Assembly (NCBI GenBank): GCA_017474705.1
Contig: JAFVHC010000210.1
Location: 1-6,381 of the forward strand
Length of the DNA: 6,381 nt
DNA from: Bacillota bacterium
GTDB taxonomy: Bacteria > Bacillota > Clostridia > Lachnospirales > Bianqueaceae
Direction of reading: 5' to 3'
Part shown: piece by piece, positions 1-6,371 of the stretch
Layout: each line of letters starts with the position of its first letter
How positions within the stretch are numbered: position 1 is the stretch's first letter
The notes under the pieces: model-generated
What the model was told of the DNA's origin: nothing
What the model saw: the letters and a program-made list of their open reading frames with translations, nothing else
Databases searched by the model: none
Program-made: the position numbers and the translations under genes

Positions 1-120
1 CAGATCCAGACCGGACAGATCCATGCCGTCCATGCCGGACAGATCCAGCCCTGAAAGATCCAGGCCGGACAGATCCAGACCGGACAGATCGAATTCGGAC
101 AGATCCAGATTCGAAAGATC
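1..120 (-). repeat. 15-bp tandem repeat encoding DLSGL pentapeptides
   Basis: On the plus strand the unit is close to CAGATCCAGACCGGA. Copies begin at 1, 16, 40, 55, 70, 85, 100 and (partial) 115. The copy at 16-39 is 24 bp and carries a 9-bp insertion. In the transporter frame these read DLSNL, DLSEF, DLSGL three times, DLSGM, an inserted DGM, DLSGL and DL (residues 640-679). The period is an exact multiple of three, so copy number can change without breaking the frame. The protein pattern resembles pentapeptide repeats (A/D-L-x-x), which form a four-sided beta-helix in known families. The array touches the window edge, so the total copy number is not visible. Confidence 0.9.
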
Positions 121-2037
121 AAAGGAATCTGCGTCGAACTGGAAAGCATTTGCGATGCCCTCCTCATCGATGGCGAACATCTCACTCATGTCGATGGTGT
201 TCTCGACCACATCTCCGAAGCGGACACCGGTGAATACATCTGTCTCCGGATCCGCGAGCTGGCGCTGCACGACTTCGCTTTCCGCGGCTTTGTGCATGAT
301 ATAGGTCGGCAGACCGGCATGACAGTACAGTTCCGGCTGCAGCATCGCGACGCCATCGTCATCATCTTTGGCACGAACGACCCCTACGACGACGATATCC
401 TCACTGCGTTCCAGGACGTCCCGCATATATGCTTTATTGTCGTTATGATCCACATAGACCTTATACTTCTCATCATACGTATATCGATCCGAAGGATCCA
501 GGAGTTTTAATCGGATATCCAGAAAGTCATCCAGTTTCCAGGTCGTAAGCATATCTTCACCTTCATAATTCTCATTTCTGTAGAAGGCTTCGATCATTTT
601 GTCCAGCTCGTCTGCGTCTTTTAAGCCCAGCGCATACAGTGTCATGTCCGTGACACGGTTGCCGGAAGACAGTACGAGGACGCATTCGTGTTCTTCTTGC
701 GGCCAGTGACCACGGAGGACTTCATACTGACCTTCATAGAGTTTAGGATCCGATGGCAGGATGGAAAAAGAATCCATGCTCATCATGGACATGGTGGACA
801 TTGCACTGTAATTCTGACCCAAAGATCCTGACAAGGCCTGATCCGGGTTGACCTGTCGGTAGCCGTCCTTCCCGATCAACCGGTAGATCTGCGGTGTGAT
901 ATTGTAGGAATACTCGATCGCACGAGCATATTGGTCCATTTCCTCCGCATCTTCTTCAAAGAAGGCCTTCAGCGAAGCAAGATCATTATTGCTGACTTTG
1001 GAGAACATGGCGCTCAAGGTCTGCCATTCTCTGGCATATCCTTCTTCTACCTTCTCTTCCCGCGCCTGCTCCGCCCCCAGCATCAAAGCCGTAAAGTCCA
1101 TGTTGGTCGCATTGATGGTCAGCGGGTATTCAGACAACGTCTCCTGCTCTATATTATCGATATAGGTCTGCGCGCCATTGGATAGCGACATGATCAAGGC
1201 GATGCCGATGTTGCCGATGGATCCGGCAAGAGCAGTAAGGAAAGTTCGGCCCTTCTTCGTCCTCAGGTTGTTGAAACTCAGCAAAAGGGCTGTAAAGAAA
1301 GACATGGAAGCATGACCCAGATTGCGGTGGACTGCTTCCCCCTTCTGGATCTCTTCTTCCGTGCAAGGCATGGAATCATCTACGATCTTTCCATCCTTCA
1401 GTTTAACGATACGGGTCGCGTACGTATCCGCCAGTTCCGGATTGTGGGTGACCATGACGACCAGACGGTCTTTGGCCACGTCCTTCAGCAGGTCCATGAT
1501 CTGGACCGAAGTCTCGGTATCCAGGGCACCGGTCGGTTCATCCGCCAGGACGATGTCGGGATCATTGACCAAAGCACGGGCTATGGCGACACGCTGCATC
1601 TGTCCGCCGGACATCTGGTTCGGCTTTTTGTGCAGCTGATCGCCCAGTCCGACTTTTTCCAGGGCTTCTTTCGCGCGGCGCTTGCGCTCGGCACGGGAGA
1701 TGCCGGAGATGGTCAGGGCTAATTCGACATTGGACAGCACGGTCTGGTGCGGGATCAGATTGTAGCTTTGGAACACAAAGCCTATCGTGTGATTGCGATA
1801 GGAATCCCAATCCCGGTCCTTGTACTGTTTGGTAGATACACCATTGATGATCAGATCCCCACTGTCGTAACGGTCGAGCCCTCCGATCACATTGAGCAAT
1901 GTGGTCTTCCCGGAGCCGCTGGGACCGAGGATGGCCACGAACTCATTGTCCCGCAGGTCCAGACTGACGTCGTCCAGGGCGATCTGCTTCAATTCGCCCG
2001 TGATGTATTCTTTGCGTATATTCTGGATCTTCAGCAT
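1..2037 (-). CDS. Fused ABC transporter ATP-binding/permease protein (MacB/LolD-type ATPase), 3' part outside window
   Basis: The frame is open for 679 codons from the ATG at 2037 to the window edge, so the C-terminus is missing. The ATPase domain is complete: Walker A GPSGSGKTT (residues 38-46), Q-loop Gln90, signature SGGQMQR (143-149), Walker B DIVLADEPTGALD (161-173, with Asp166 and Glu167) and H-loop His198. The form of the Walker B and signature matches the MacB/LolD/FtsE group, which drives periplasmic or envelope conformational work rather than classical import. A linker (about 220-260) leads to one hydrophobic segment (about 265-286), then a long hydrophilic, presumably extracytoplasmic domain (about 290-679) ending in DLSGL repeats. 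Related Bacillota fusions have further membrane helices after this domain, expected outside the window. The start is supported by AGGA 9 bases upstream and by the ATPase fold beginning immediately (MLKIQNIRKEY). Substrate is unknown; peptide, antimicrobial or lipoprotein-related roles are possible. Confidence 0.93.
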   Translation of the reverse strand, partial: MLKIQNIRKEYITGELKQIALDDVSLDLRDNEFVAILGPSGSGKTTLLNVIGGLDRYDSGDLIINGVSTKQYKDRDWDSYRNHTIGFVFQSYNLIPHQTVLSNVELALTISGISRAERKRRAKEALEKVGLGDQLHKKPNQMSGGQMQRVAIARALVNDPDIVLADEPTGALDTETSVQIMDLLKDVAKDRLVVMVTHNPELADTYATRIVKLKDGKIVDDSMPCTEEEIQKGEAVHRNLGHASMSFFTALLLSFNNLRTKKGRTFLTALAGSIGNIGIALIMSLSNGAQTYIDNIEQETLSEYPLTINATNMDFTALMLGAEQAREEKVEEGYAREWQTLSAMFSKVSNNDLASLKAFFEEDAEEMDQYARAIEYSYNITPQIYRLIGKDGYRQVNPDQALSGSLGQNYSAMSTMSMMSMDSFSILPSDPKLYEGQYEVLRGHWPQEEHECVLVLSSGNRVTDMTLYALGLKDADELDKMIEAFYRNENYEGEDMLTTWKLDDFLDIRLKLLDPSDRYTYDEKYKVYVDHNDNKAYMRDVLERSEDIVVVGVVRAKDDDDGVAMLQPELYCHAGLPTYIMHKAAESEVVQRQLADPETDVFTGVRFGDVVENTIDMSEMFAIDEEGIANAFQFDADSFDLSNLDLSEFDLSGLDLSGLDLSGLDLSGMDGMDLSGLDL

Positions 2038-2069
2038 GTTTTCTATCCTATATAATCATGATTCTCAGG

Positions 2070-2099
2070 TTGACCTTTTTCCTGCCTGTATTATATAAT
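2070..2099 (+). promoter_or_regulatory. Sigma-A type promoter for the acpS operon
   Basis: TTGACC at 2070-2075 is followed by an 18-bp spacer and a perfect TATAAT at 2094-2099. Transcription should start near 2106, giving a leader of only about 20 bases. That leader contains the purine-rich ribosome site AAAGGGGG (2108-2115), which ends 9 bases before the acpS ATG. The -10 overlaps that of the leftward promoter. Confidence 0.75.
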
Positions 2100-2118
2100 A
2101 AAAACGGAAAGGGGGCAA
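2090..2118 (-). promoter_or_regulatory. Sigma-A type promoter for the ABC transporter gene
   Basis: Reading leftward, TTGCCC (2118-2113) is followed by a 17-bp spacer and a perfect TATAAT (2095-2090). Transcription would start near 2083, leaving a leader of about 45 bases before the ATG at 2037. The leader contains the AGGA ribosome site. The -35 is only a 4/6 match to TTGACA and lies over the acpS ribosome-binding region. Confidence 0.6.
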
Positions 2119-2124
2119 TAACGA

Positions 2125-2505
2125 ATGATCATCGGAATCGGTACAGATCTCGTGCACATCCCGCGGATCCGTCATGCGATGGATACACTGTCTGCCGGAG
2201 CCCTGGCCCGCTTGTTCACGGCCGAGGAACTGCGTCAGGCAGAAGACAAAGCACGTCCGGAAGAATACCTGGCGACCCGTTTCGCCAGTAAAGAAGCCGT
2301 ATTCAAAGCGTTAGCGCCGCATACGGCGAAGCATGGCTTTGATCTGCGCATCATCGAGACCCTGAATCATGAAGATGGCAGCCCCTACGTCCATATCACT
2401 GATCCGCTGCAGGCGCTTATGAATGAAGCCGGCGTACAGAAGATCCACGTTTCCATTACGACGGAGGCGGATCTGGCCCAGGCTTTCGTCGTCTGCGAAG
2501 GATGA
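2125..2505 (+). CDS. acpS: Holo-[acyl-carrier-protein] synthase
   Basis: AcpS transfers the 4'-phosphopantetheine arm of coenzyme A to the conserved serine of apo-acyl carrier protein, activating fatty acid synthesis; it is cytosolic and normally a trimer. The 126-residue length is typical of the family. The N-terminal IGIGTDLVHIPRI block carries the Mg-binding Asp8. The RFASKEAVFKAL block (residues 52-63) carries Glu57 and the CoA-contacting lysine region. The C-terminal strand HVSITTEADLAQAFVV (108-123) matches the family's last strand, but Thr113 stands where the B. subtilis-type HVSITH motif has His; that position varies in the family. The start is fixed by AAAGGGGG nine bases upstream and by MIIGIGTD aligning with the usual N-terminus. 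It is the first gene of the rightward operon. In Bacillus acpS is often found near alr; here the next gene is a hydrolase. Confidence 0.95.
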   Translation: MIIGIGTDLVHIPRIRHAMDTLSAGALARLFTAEELRQAEDKARPEEYLATRFASKEAVFKALAPHTAKHGFDLRIIETLNHEDGSPYVHITDPLQALMNEAGVQKIHVSITTEADLAQAFVVCEG

Positions 2506-2545
2506 TGCACCTGCCAAATACAGGTAAAGAAGAAAGGATCGAACA

Positions 2546-3292
2546 ATGTGGAATGATCTCAATACCGGCGCCTATGAAGGCATGATCGCCGAGACCATCG
2601 GCCTGGCCGGTTTCCAGGGAGATCCGATCCGGGCGTACTATTCCCGCCCGCTCGCACCGGGACCGCATCCGGGACTGGTCCTGATCCCCCATATGCCCGG
2701 TTGGGATGAATGGTGCCGTGAGGCGGCCCGTCGGTTCACCCAGCACGGCTACGCCGTCGTCTGCCCGGATATCTATGCCCGGGTCGGCACCGGTACGCCG
2801 CCCGAAGTCGCGGCCAAGTCCCGTGAAGCCGGCGGACGCCCGGACGAGCAGGTCATGGGCGACGTCAAGGCATCACTGGATTTTCTGAAACTGGCACCGC
2901 AGTCCAATGGCAAAGTCGGAGTGCTCGGTATGTGCTCCGGCGGACGGCACGCGTTCCTGGCCGCCTGCACTGTCGATGGTTTTGATGCATGTGTCGACTG
3001 TTGGGGCGGCGGCGTCTTTGGTCCTGAAGGCAATGCGCCGGCCGACCATACCGCCGACCTCGCCTGCCCGATGCTCGGCATCTTCGGCAACGATGATCAG
3101 CATCCGTCGCCGGAAGAGGTGGACCGACTGGAAACCCTGCTTAAAGATGCCGGAAAGGACTATACCTTCTACCGCTATGACGGAGCTGGACACGGGATCT
3201 GGTATTATGACAGGCCTATGTACCGACAGGAACAGGCCATGGATTCCTGGAACAAGGTCGAAGCCTTCTTTGATGCGCACCTGAAATCATGA
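2546..3292 (+). CDS. Dienelactone hydrolase family protein (alpha/beta hydrolase)
   Basis: At 248 residues the protein has the size and layout of the dienelactone hydrolase family, cytosolic alpha/beta hydrolases that cleave lactone or ester bonds with a Cys-His-Asp triad. The nucleophile elbow is GMCSGG (residues 128-133) with Cys130. GNDDQHPSPEEV (181-192) supplies the likely Asp184, and GAGHG (213-217) supplies His216. The early strand GLVLIPHMPGWDEWCREAARRF (43-64) and YAVVCPDIYAR (69-79) match the family's first core strands. No signal peptide is visible. AGGA lies 7 bases before the ATG, and the gene begins 40 bases after acpS. Its stop overlaps the start of the radical SAM gene (ATGA at 3289-3292), implying translational coupling. 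True dienelactone degradation is unlikely in this setting, since no aromatic pathway genes are present. The physiological ester or lactone substrate is unknown. Confidence 0.9.
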   Translation: MWNDLNTGAYEGMIAETIGLAGFQGDPIRAYYSRPLAPGPHPGLVLIPHMPGWDEWCREAARRFTQHGYAVVCPDIYARVGTGTPPEVAAKSREAGGRPDEQVMGDVKASLDFLKLAPQSNGKVGVLGMCSGGRHAFLAACTVDGFDACVDCWGGGVFGPEGNAPADHTADLACPMLGIFGNDDQHPSPEEVDRLETLLKDAGKDYTFYRYDGAGHGIWYYDRPMYRQEQAMDSWNKVEAFFDAHLKS

Positions 3293-4542
3293 ACGAACAG
3301 TCTTTGGCTGTCATGATCAAGCCGGTGGGCTCGCTCTGCAATATGCGCTGCTCCTACTGCTACTATCTGGACACGCCCTATGCAGATGGCCTGCCGGCTT
3401 ATACGATGACAGATGAGATCCTGGAACAGACCATCCGCTCCTGTCTTACGGCAGCGCGCGGACCGGTCCTCTCCTTTACCTGGCATGGCGGTGAACCGGC
3501 CGGCTGCGGCATCGGCTACTATGAGAAGGTACTTGCGCTGCAGCAAACATACTGTCCGGAAGGACTGAGCATCATCAACAACCTGCAGACGAACGGCACC
3601 TTGCTGGATGATGCTTTTTGTGACTTCCTGGCAGCGCATCAGTTCGATGTGGGCTTGAGCATCGATGGTACGAAGTCCGTGCACGATGCCTATCGCCATA
3701 TGGCGGATGGCCGTCCTACCTATGAACAAGTCCATCAGGCGGCCAAACGCCTGATCGCCCATGGGATCCAGCCGGACCTTCTCTGCACCGTACATGACCG
3801 CACCTTGACCCAAGGCAAAGAAGTGTATCGTGCTTTGCGCGGCCTTGGTACCGGATGGATCCAGTTCATCCCCATCGTGCGGCGCGACGGACAAGGGACT
3901 GTCACGAAGGATTCCGCCGATCCCGCTGGCTATGGTACTTTTCTGAAGGATGTTTTCATCGAATGGTTCTTCCATGATCTGGGAAAGACACAGGTCCAGC
4001 TGTTCGCCGAGATGGCCTCCGTTCTGGCCGGCGGCAGTGCCTCCGTCTGTACCATGGCACCGGTCTGCGGGCAGGTGCCTGTCATCGAACATGATGGTTC
4101 CGTATATGCCTGTGATCATTTTGTCCGGGAAGCCTATCGTCTGGGGCATATCACGAAAGCCCCGCTGGAAGAGATGCTCTCCTCCGACCTTTGCACATCT
4201 TTCGGAGAAAGCAAAACGGCTGCGCTGACCGCGGAATGCAGGTCTTGTCCATATCTGGAAGTCTGCCGGGGCGGCTGTCTGAAAGACCGCTTCGCCAGAT
4301 CCGTGGACGGTGAAGCGGGCCAATATTATCTTTGCCCCGGTCTGAAGGATTTCTTCGGATTCGCAGTGCCCATCCTGAAAGAAGCGATCCGCCTATCTTC
4401 TCTGCACACACCGCAGGATCAGATCCAACAAAGGATCCGTGACCAACTGTGGGCTCCTTACAGATCGATCGGCCGCAATGACCCCTGCCCCTGCGGCAGC
4501 GGCAGAAAATTTAAAGCATGCCACATGCGGTGGCTGCCATAA
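3289..4542 (+). CDS. Anaerobic sulfatase-maturase-like radical SAM/SPASM protein with C-terminal SEC-C motif
   Basis: Family members (anSME) oxidise a Cys or Ser in a C/S-x-P-x-R motif of type I sulfatases to the catalytic formylglycine, using S-adenosylmethionine and three iron-sulfur clusters. The radical SAM motif CNMRCSYC gives Cys17, Cys21 and Cys24. WHGGEP (65-70) is the usual SAM-binding GGEP region, and LQTNGTLLDD (99-108) is the family's QTNGT block. The SPASM cysteines are 254, 260, 275, 317, 320, 326, 330 and 349, an order and spacing typical of anSMEs. YACDHF (273-278) places Asp276 where the proposed base of anSME lies. After residue 390 a SEC-C zinc motif follows, NDPCPCGSGRKFKACH (397-412: Cys400, Cys402, Cys411, His412), absent from the characterised enzymes I know. 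The 417-residue length is slightly above the family norm because of this tail. The start overlaps the preceding stop by 4 bp. A peptide-modifying SPASM enzyme with another target cannot be excluded. Confidence 0.9.
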   Translation: MNEQSLAVMIKPVGSLCNMRCSYCYYLDTPYADGLPAYTMTDEILEQTIRSCLTAARGPVLSFTWHGGEPAGCGIGYYEKVLALQQTYCPEGLSIINNLQTNGTLLDDAFCDFLAAHQFDVGLSIDGTKSVHDAYRHMADGRPTYEQVHQAAKRLIAHGIQPDLLCTVHDRTLTQGKEVYRALRGLGTGWIQFIPIVRRDGQGTVTKDSADPAGYGTFLKDVFIEWFFHDLGKTQVQLFAEMASVLAGGSASVCTMAPVCGQVPVIEHDGSVYACDHFVREAYRLGHITKAPLEEMLSSDLCTSFGESKTAALTAECRSCPYLEVCRGGCLKDRFARSVDGEAGQYYLCPGLKDFFGFAVPILKEAIRLSSLHTPQDQIQQRIRDQLWAPYRSIGRNDPCPCGSGRKFKACHMRWLP

Positions 4543-4573
4543 GCAGTTCCCATCTCAAAAAGGAGAAAACGCT

Positions 4574-6100
4574 ATGAAATGCAAGCAGTATACCACCGTG
4601 GCTGCCCATGGCAAAGGCATCCCCTTTACCTGGGAGCTTCCTGTCACTCTGGAAGCGGATGAAGCCCACCATGTAGAAAACGGTGTCATCAACCTGTATC
4701 CACGGATCCAGTATCAGCGGATCGATGGTTTTGGTGCTGCCATGACCGAGACCAGCGCCTACCTCTTCAGCAAAATGGATCCCGAAACACGGGCGGCAGC
4801 TTTGAAAAAGTATTTTGGAGCAGGTTCCAACCAGGTCACTTTCCTGCGCATGTCCGTTGACAGCTGCGATTACAGTCTGGAGGAATACCAGGCTGTCGCC
4901 GATCCTCTGAACGATCCGGACTTCGAGACGTTTACTCTGGACCGCGACCGCAAGTATATCCTGCCCATGCTGAAAGAAGCGTTGGCTCTGGCCGATCAGC
5001 CGGTGCAGGTGCTGCTGGCTCCTTGGTCGCCTCCGGCAGCATGGAAGACGCCGCCGGCACGGCCAAAAAACGATGCTGCGACCTATGGCGGATTCTTCAA
5101 CCAGCAGATCGACTATGATACACCTTCCCGCTGCAACGGTGGCAGCCTGAAGCCCGAGCATTATGGAGACTGGGCCAGATATCTGGTCAAGTTCGTGCAG
5201 GCCTATCTGGACGAAGGCGTGCCGGTGACCATGCTCTCCCTGCAGAATGAATCCGTTGCTGCCACCAACTGGGACAGTTGTGTCTGGGAAGCCGGTGAAC
5301 TCAAGACCTTCCTGCGGGACTACCTCTATCCCGAGATGGTCAAGGGCGGTCTGTCCGACAAAGTCGGCCTGTACATCTGGGATCATAACAAGGAGCGCAT
5401 GCTGGAATACGCCGAAGTGATCCTGGACGAAGAAACCGATCCCATGGTCGAAGGCATCGCCTTCCACTGGTACTCCGGTGATCACTTTGAGGCTGTCAAG
5501 ATGACCAGCGAACTCTATCCCGGCAAGGTCCTGTATATGGACGAGTGCTGCGGCCTGCATATGCCCGGCCGTACCAGCATGATCCCCATGTTCGCCGACG
5601 GCAGGACGCCGGAAGACGTGGAATATGAGGACGCTGTAGCTTATGCGCATGATATCATCGGCAACTTCAACGCCGGCACCAACCGGTGGACCGAATGGAA
5701 TCTTTGCGTGGATAAAGACGGCGGTCCGCGTCATGTACCCGGCGGATTCACAGCCGGCATGATCGCAGACGATGACGGCGGTTTTGCCACCAACCTCACT
5801 TATGATTACATAGGGCATTTTTCCCGCTATATCCAGCCGGGAGCGGTACGCATCGGCATGTCCCGCTGCGACGATAAGGTGGACGTGCTGGCTGCCCAGA
5901 ACCCGGATGGGAGCCTGGCGGTCGCACTGCTCAACCGGGAGACCGTCGGTCTCCCTTTTCGTTTGCGGAAAAATGCTCTGTATTTATTCTATTTATATAA
6001 CTATATTATTATTTATTATTGTACACGGATTCCGTGCAGGCGGAACACGGATTCCGTGCAGGCGGAACACGGATTCTGTACAGGCGGAACACGGATTTAG
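4574..6100 (+). CDS. Glycoside hydrolase family 30 (glucosylceramidase-like), C-terminal end truncated and replaced
   Basis: GH30 enzymes are retaining beta-glycosidases (glucosylceramidase, beta-1,6-glucanase, xylanase and related). The family's opening IQYQRIDGFGAAMTETSAYLF is at residues 45-65. LLAPWSPPAAWK (147-158) is the characteristic strand. The acid/base is Glu226 in MLSLQNES (220-227). The nucleophile is Glu324 in YMDECC (321-326), comparable to the SEAC site of human glucosylceramidase. The C-terminal beta domain begins about 415 (IGHFSRYIQPGAVRIG), but family resemblance ends at LLNRETVGLPFRLR (452-465). After that come 43 residues of translated AT-rich and repeat DNA rich in Tyr/Ile, ending at TAG 6098. 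Roughly 20-30 expected residues of the final strands are missing. The start at 4574 is chosen because AGGAGAA lies just upstream. An in-frame ATG at 4439 would overlap the maturase gene and has no ribosome site. No signal peptide is visible, so action on imported oligosaccharides or glycosides is likely. Activity of this truncated form is doubtful. Confidence 0.88.
   Translation: MKCKQYTTVAAHGKGIPFTWELPVTLEADEAHHVENGVINLYPRIQYQRIDGFGAAMTETSAYLFSKMDPETRAAALKKYFGAGSNQVTFLRMSVDSCDYSLEEYQAVADPLNDPDFETFTLDRDRKYILPMLKEALALADQPVQVLLAPWSPPAAWKTPPARPKNDAATYGGFFNQQIDYDTPSRCNGGSLKPEHYGDWARYLVKFVQAYLDEGVPVTMLSLQNESVAATNWDSCVWEAGELKTFLRDYLYPEMVKGGLSDKVGLYIWDHNKERMLEYAEVILDEETDPMVEGIAFHWYSGDHFEAVKMTSELYPGKVLYMDECCGLHMPGRTSMIPMFADGRTPEDVEYEDAVAYAHDIIGNFNAGTNRWTEWNLCVDKDGGPRHVPGGFTAGMIADDDGGFATNLTYDYIGHFSRYIQPGAVRIGMSRCDDKVDVLAAQNPDGSLAVALLNRETVGLPFRLRKNALYLFYLYNYIIIYYCTRIPCRRNTDSVQAEHGFCTGGTRI
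5965..6022. other. Composition breakpoint, probable recombination or deletion junction in GH30
   Basis: Around 5968 the sequence changes from balanced, codon-structured DNA to almost pure A/T (for example the stretch 5979-6020). The GH30 protein loses family similarity at the same place. None of the three forward frames downstream restores a GH30-like ending, so a simple frameshift does not explain it. A deletion, insertion or assembly join would. Confidence 0.65.
6023..6097. repeat. 22-bp tandem repeat, three full copies plus a partial, each with a dyad
   Basis: Copies lie at 6023-6044, 6045-6066 and 6067-6088, with a 9-base partial at 6089-6097. Each begins ACACGGATTC and ends CAGGCGGA. 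The first two are identical and contain the perfect 13-bp dyad CACGGA-T-TCCGTG (6024-6036 and 6046-6058). The third differs at two bases (C to T and G to A), so its dyad is CACGGATTCTGTA. The period is not a multiple of three, so the repeat is read in a different frame in each copy and is unlikely to be selected as protein. Confidence 0.9.
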
Positions 6101-6112
6101 TGTTTCAGATAC

Positions 6113-6141
6113 ACAGAAATTGTCCTCTGTATTTTTATTCT
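6113..6141 (+). terminator. Weak terminator-like hairpin after GH30
   Basis: ACAGA (6113-6117) pairs with TCTGT (6126-6130) across an 8-base loop, followed by ATTTTTATTCT. The stem is only 5 bp and not GC-rich, so efficiency would be low. It is the only stem-plus-T-tract seen after the GH30 stop. The native terminator of the operon may have been lost at the junction. Confidence 0.3.
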
Positions 6142-6291
6142 AAAAAGGAAAAATACTACATATTTTTAATTCTTTTTAAGAAAAAATAACAAGCTTTTAA
6201 CCTATTTAGGCATTATCCGAATAAAAATGACACTCTGCTGACAAATCTCATACAAGATTACCAAATTTAGGTTACAGTTTCCGAAAACGTA

Positions 6292-6320
6292 TTGACTTTA
6301 AACTTTTAATGGGGTATTAT
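6292..6320 (+). promoter_or_regulatory. Sigma-A type promoter for an unseen downstream gene
   Basis: TTGACT (6292-6297), a 17-bp spacer and TATTAT (6315-6320) each match consensus at 5/6 positions. The start of transcription would be near 6327. No gene begins within the remaining bases: the 15-codon frame from the ATG at 6325 starts at or before the predicted transcript start and has no ribosome site. Confidence 0.65.
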
Positions 6321-6334
6321 TTTTATGGATGAAA

Positions 6335-6371
6335 TTGTGGTGGATTATGTGCGATGCCACAACAAGTTGTG
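6335..6371 (+). promoter_or_regulatory. Overlapping inverted repeats in a 5' leader (possible operator or RNA switch)
   Basis: TTGTGG (6335-6340) can pair with CCACAA (6357-6362). The overlapping CACAAC (6358-6363) can instead pair with GTTGTG (6366-6371) across a 2-base AA centre. The second pair is also a near-perfect DNA dyad of 14 bp located about 30-45 bases after the predicted transcript start, where a repressor could act as a roadblock. The window ends ten bases later, so what it controls is not visible. Confidence 0.35.

Noticed and set aside
2509..2525. Hairpin ACCTG/CAGGT between acpS and the hydrolase as a terminator
   Set aside because: The stem is only 5 bp and no T-tract follows; the sequence continues into a ribosome binding site.
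3205..4323. Long open frame on the minus strand (372 codons) opposite the radical SAM gene
   Set aside because: The plus-strand frame has a full set of family motifs and cysteines. The reverse frame has no recognisable domain or ribosome site and is explained by codon bias of the real gene.
4439..4573. Upstream in-frame start that would extend GH30 by 45 residues
   Set aside because: It lies inside the maturase gene, the extra residues only re-read the SEC-C coding region in another frame, and a good AGGAGAA ribosome site precedes the ATG at 4574.
4511..5818. Long open frame on the minus strand (435 codons) opposite GH30
   Set aside because: It overlaps the GH30 catalytic region, shows no domain, and is a shadow of the codon pattern of the sense gene.
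6023..6097. CRISPR array
   Set aside because: The units are directly adjacent with no unique spacers, so this is a tandem repeat.
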